Source: Mesorhizobium sp. CU3 (GTDB lineage Bacteria; Pseudomonadota; Alphaproteobacteria; Rhizobiales; Rhizobiaceae). Taken from it: DNA of 64,000 nt. The stretch is taken from assembly GCF_006442965.1 (NCBI RefSeq), contig NZ_VFWX01000005.1, positions 244,821 through 308,820 on the forward strand, read 5' to 3'. A program made the translations under genes and the position numbers. Positions 61,643 to 64,000 of the stretch are shown one piece after another (the first letter of the stretch is position 1; each line of letters starts with the position of its first letter). The notes below the pieces were generated by a model that was not told the origin of the DNA, did no database searches, and worked only from the letters and a program-made list of their open reading frames with translations.

Positions 61643-64000
<2,358 letters not shown>

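Overview
The window looks like a chromosomal segment of a Mesorhizobium-type alphaproteobacterium. Grounds are the high GC content, Rhizobiales short palindromic repeats, a rhizobial imp-style type VI secretion (T6SS) tail, an ExoF-like exporter and a MipZ-type ATPase. No rRNA, tRNA, CRISPR array, transposase or integrase was recognised. All names rest on motif reading, not on searches.

Region 1 (1-7969) is the right end of a T6SS locus on the + strand: the C-terminal part of TssM, a PP2C phosphatase (PppA), a membrane Ser/Thr kinase (PpkA), a DUF1036 protein and a large M23 peptidase/lytic transglycosylase-like cell-wall enzyme. Genes are tightly coupled by 4-base overlaps. TagF, often found beside or fused to PppA, is not visible.

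Region 2 (8235-16693) is a concentration of caspase-fold proteins. Three secreted orthocaspase-like proteins each carry a different C-terminal extension: peptidoglycan-binding-like, CxxCH-bearing, or Sel1 repeats. They sit among an OmpA protein, a YceI-OmpA fusion, a Gly-tailed lipoprotein and a small unknown protein. Four of the genes form one minus-strand operon.

Region 3 (17283-54215) is a large exopolysaccharide locus. Precursor genes are a ManC-AGE-type isomerase fusion and an AlgD-like GDP-mannose dehydrogenase, pointing to a mannuronate-type residue, plus a probable C-methylated CDP-sugar module (SDR, DUF4910, RmlC-like, methyltransferase, RfbF, PIG-L). Assembly genes are a WcaJ-like initiating transferase, five glycosyltransferases or glycosyltransferase-like proteins, a Wzx flippase, split Wzc functions (chain-length protein and BY-kinase) and an ExoF/Wza-like exporter. 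No Wzy polymerase was recognised. Decoration genes are an acyltransferase-3, a NodB-like deacetylase and a ligase/ACP/PLP-decarboxylase/GNAT set of the type annotated as exosortase-associated. Embedded here are a LuxR-type regulator with a degenerate receiver, a MipZ-like ATPase and a compact exosortase operon with a 70-residue putative substrate.

Region 4 (54481-64000) holds an unrecognised Rossmann-like protein, then a minus-strand operon. It runs from a very long collagen-like Gly-X-Y protein, which continues past the right edge, through a type I secretion ABC transporter and an HlyD-type adaptor to a Sel1-repeat protein. The collagen-like protein is the obvious candidate substrate of that exporter. 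Overall the window is devoted to the cell surface and to interactions outside the cell.
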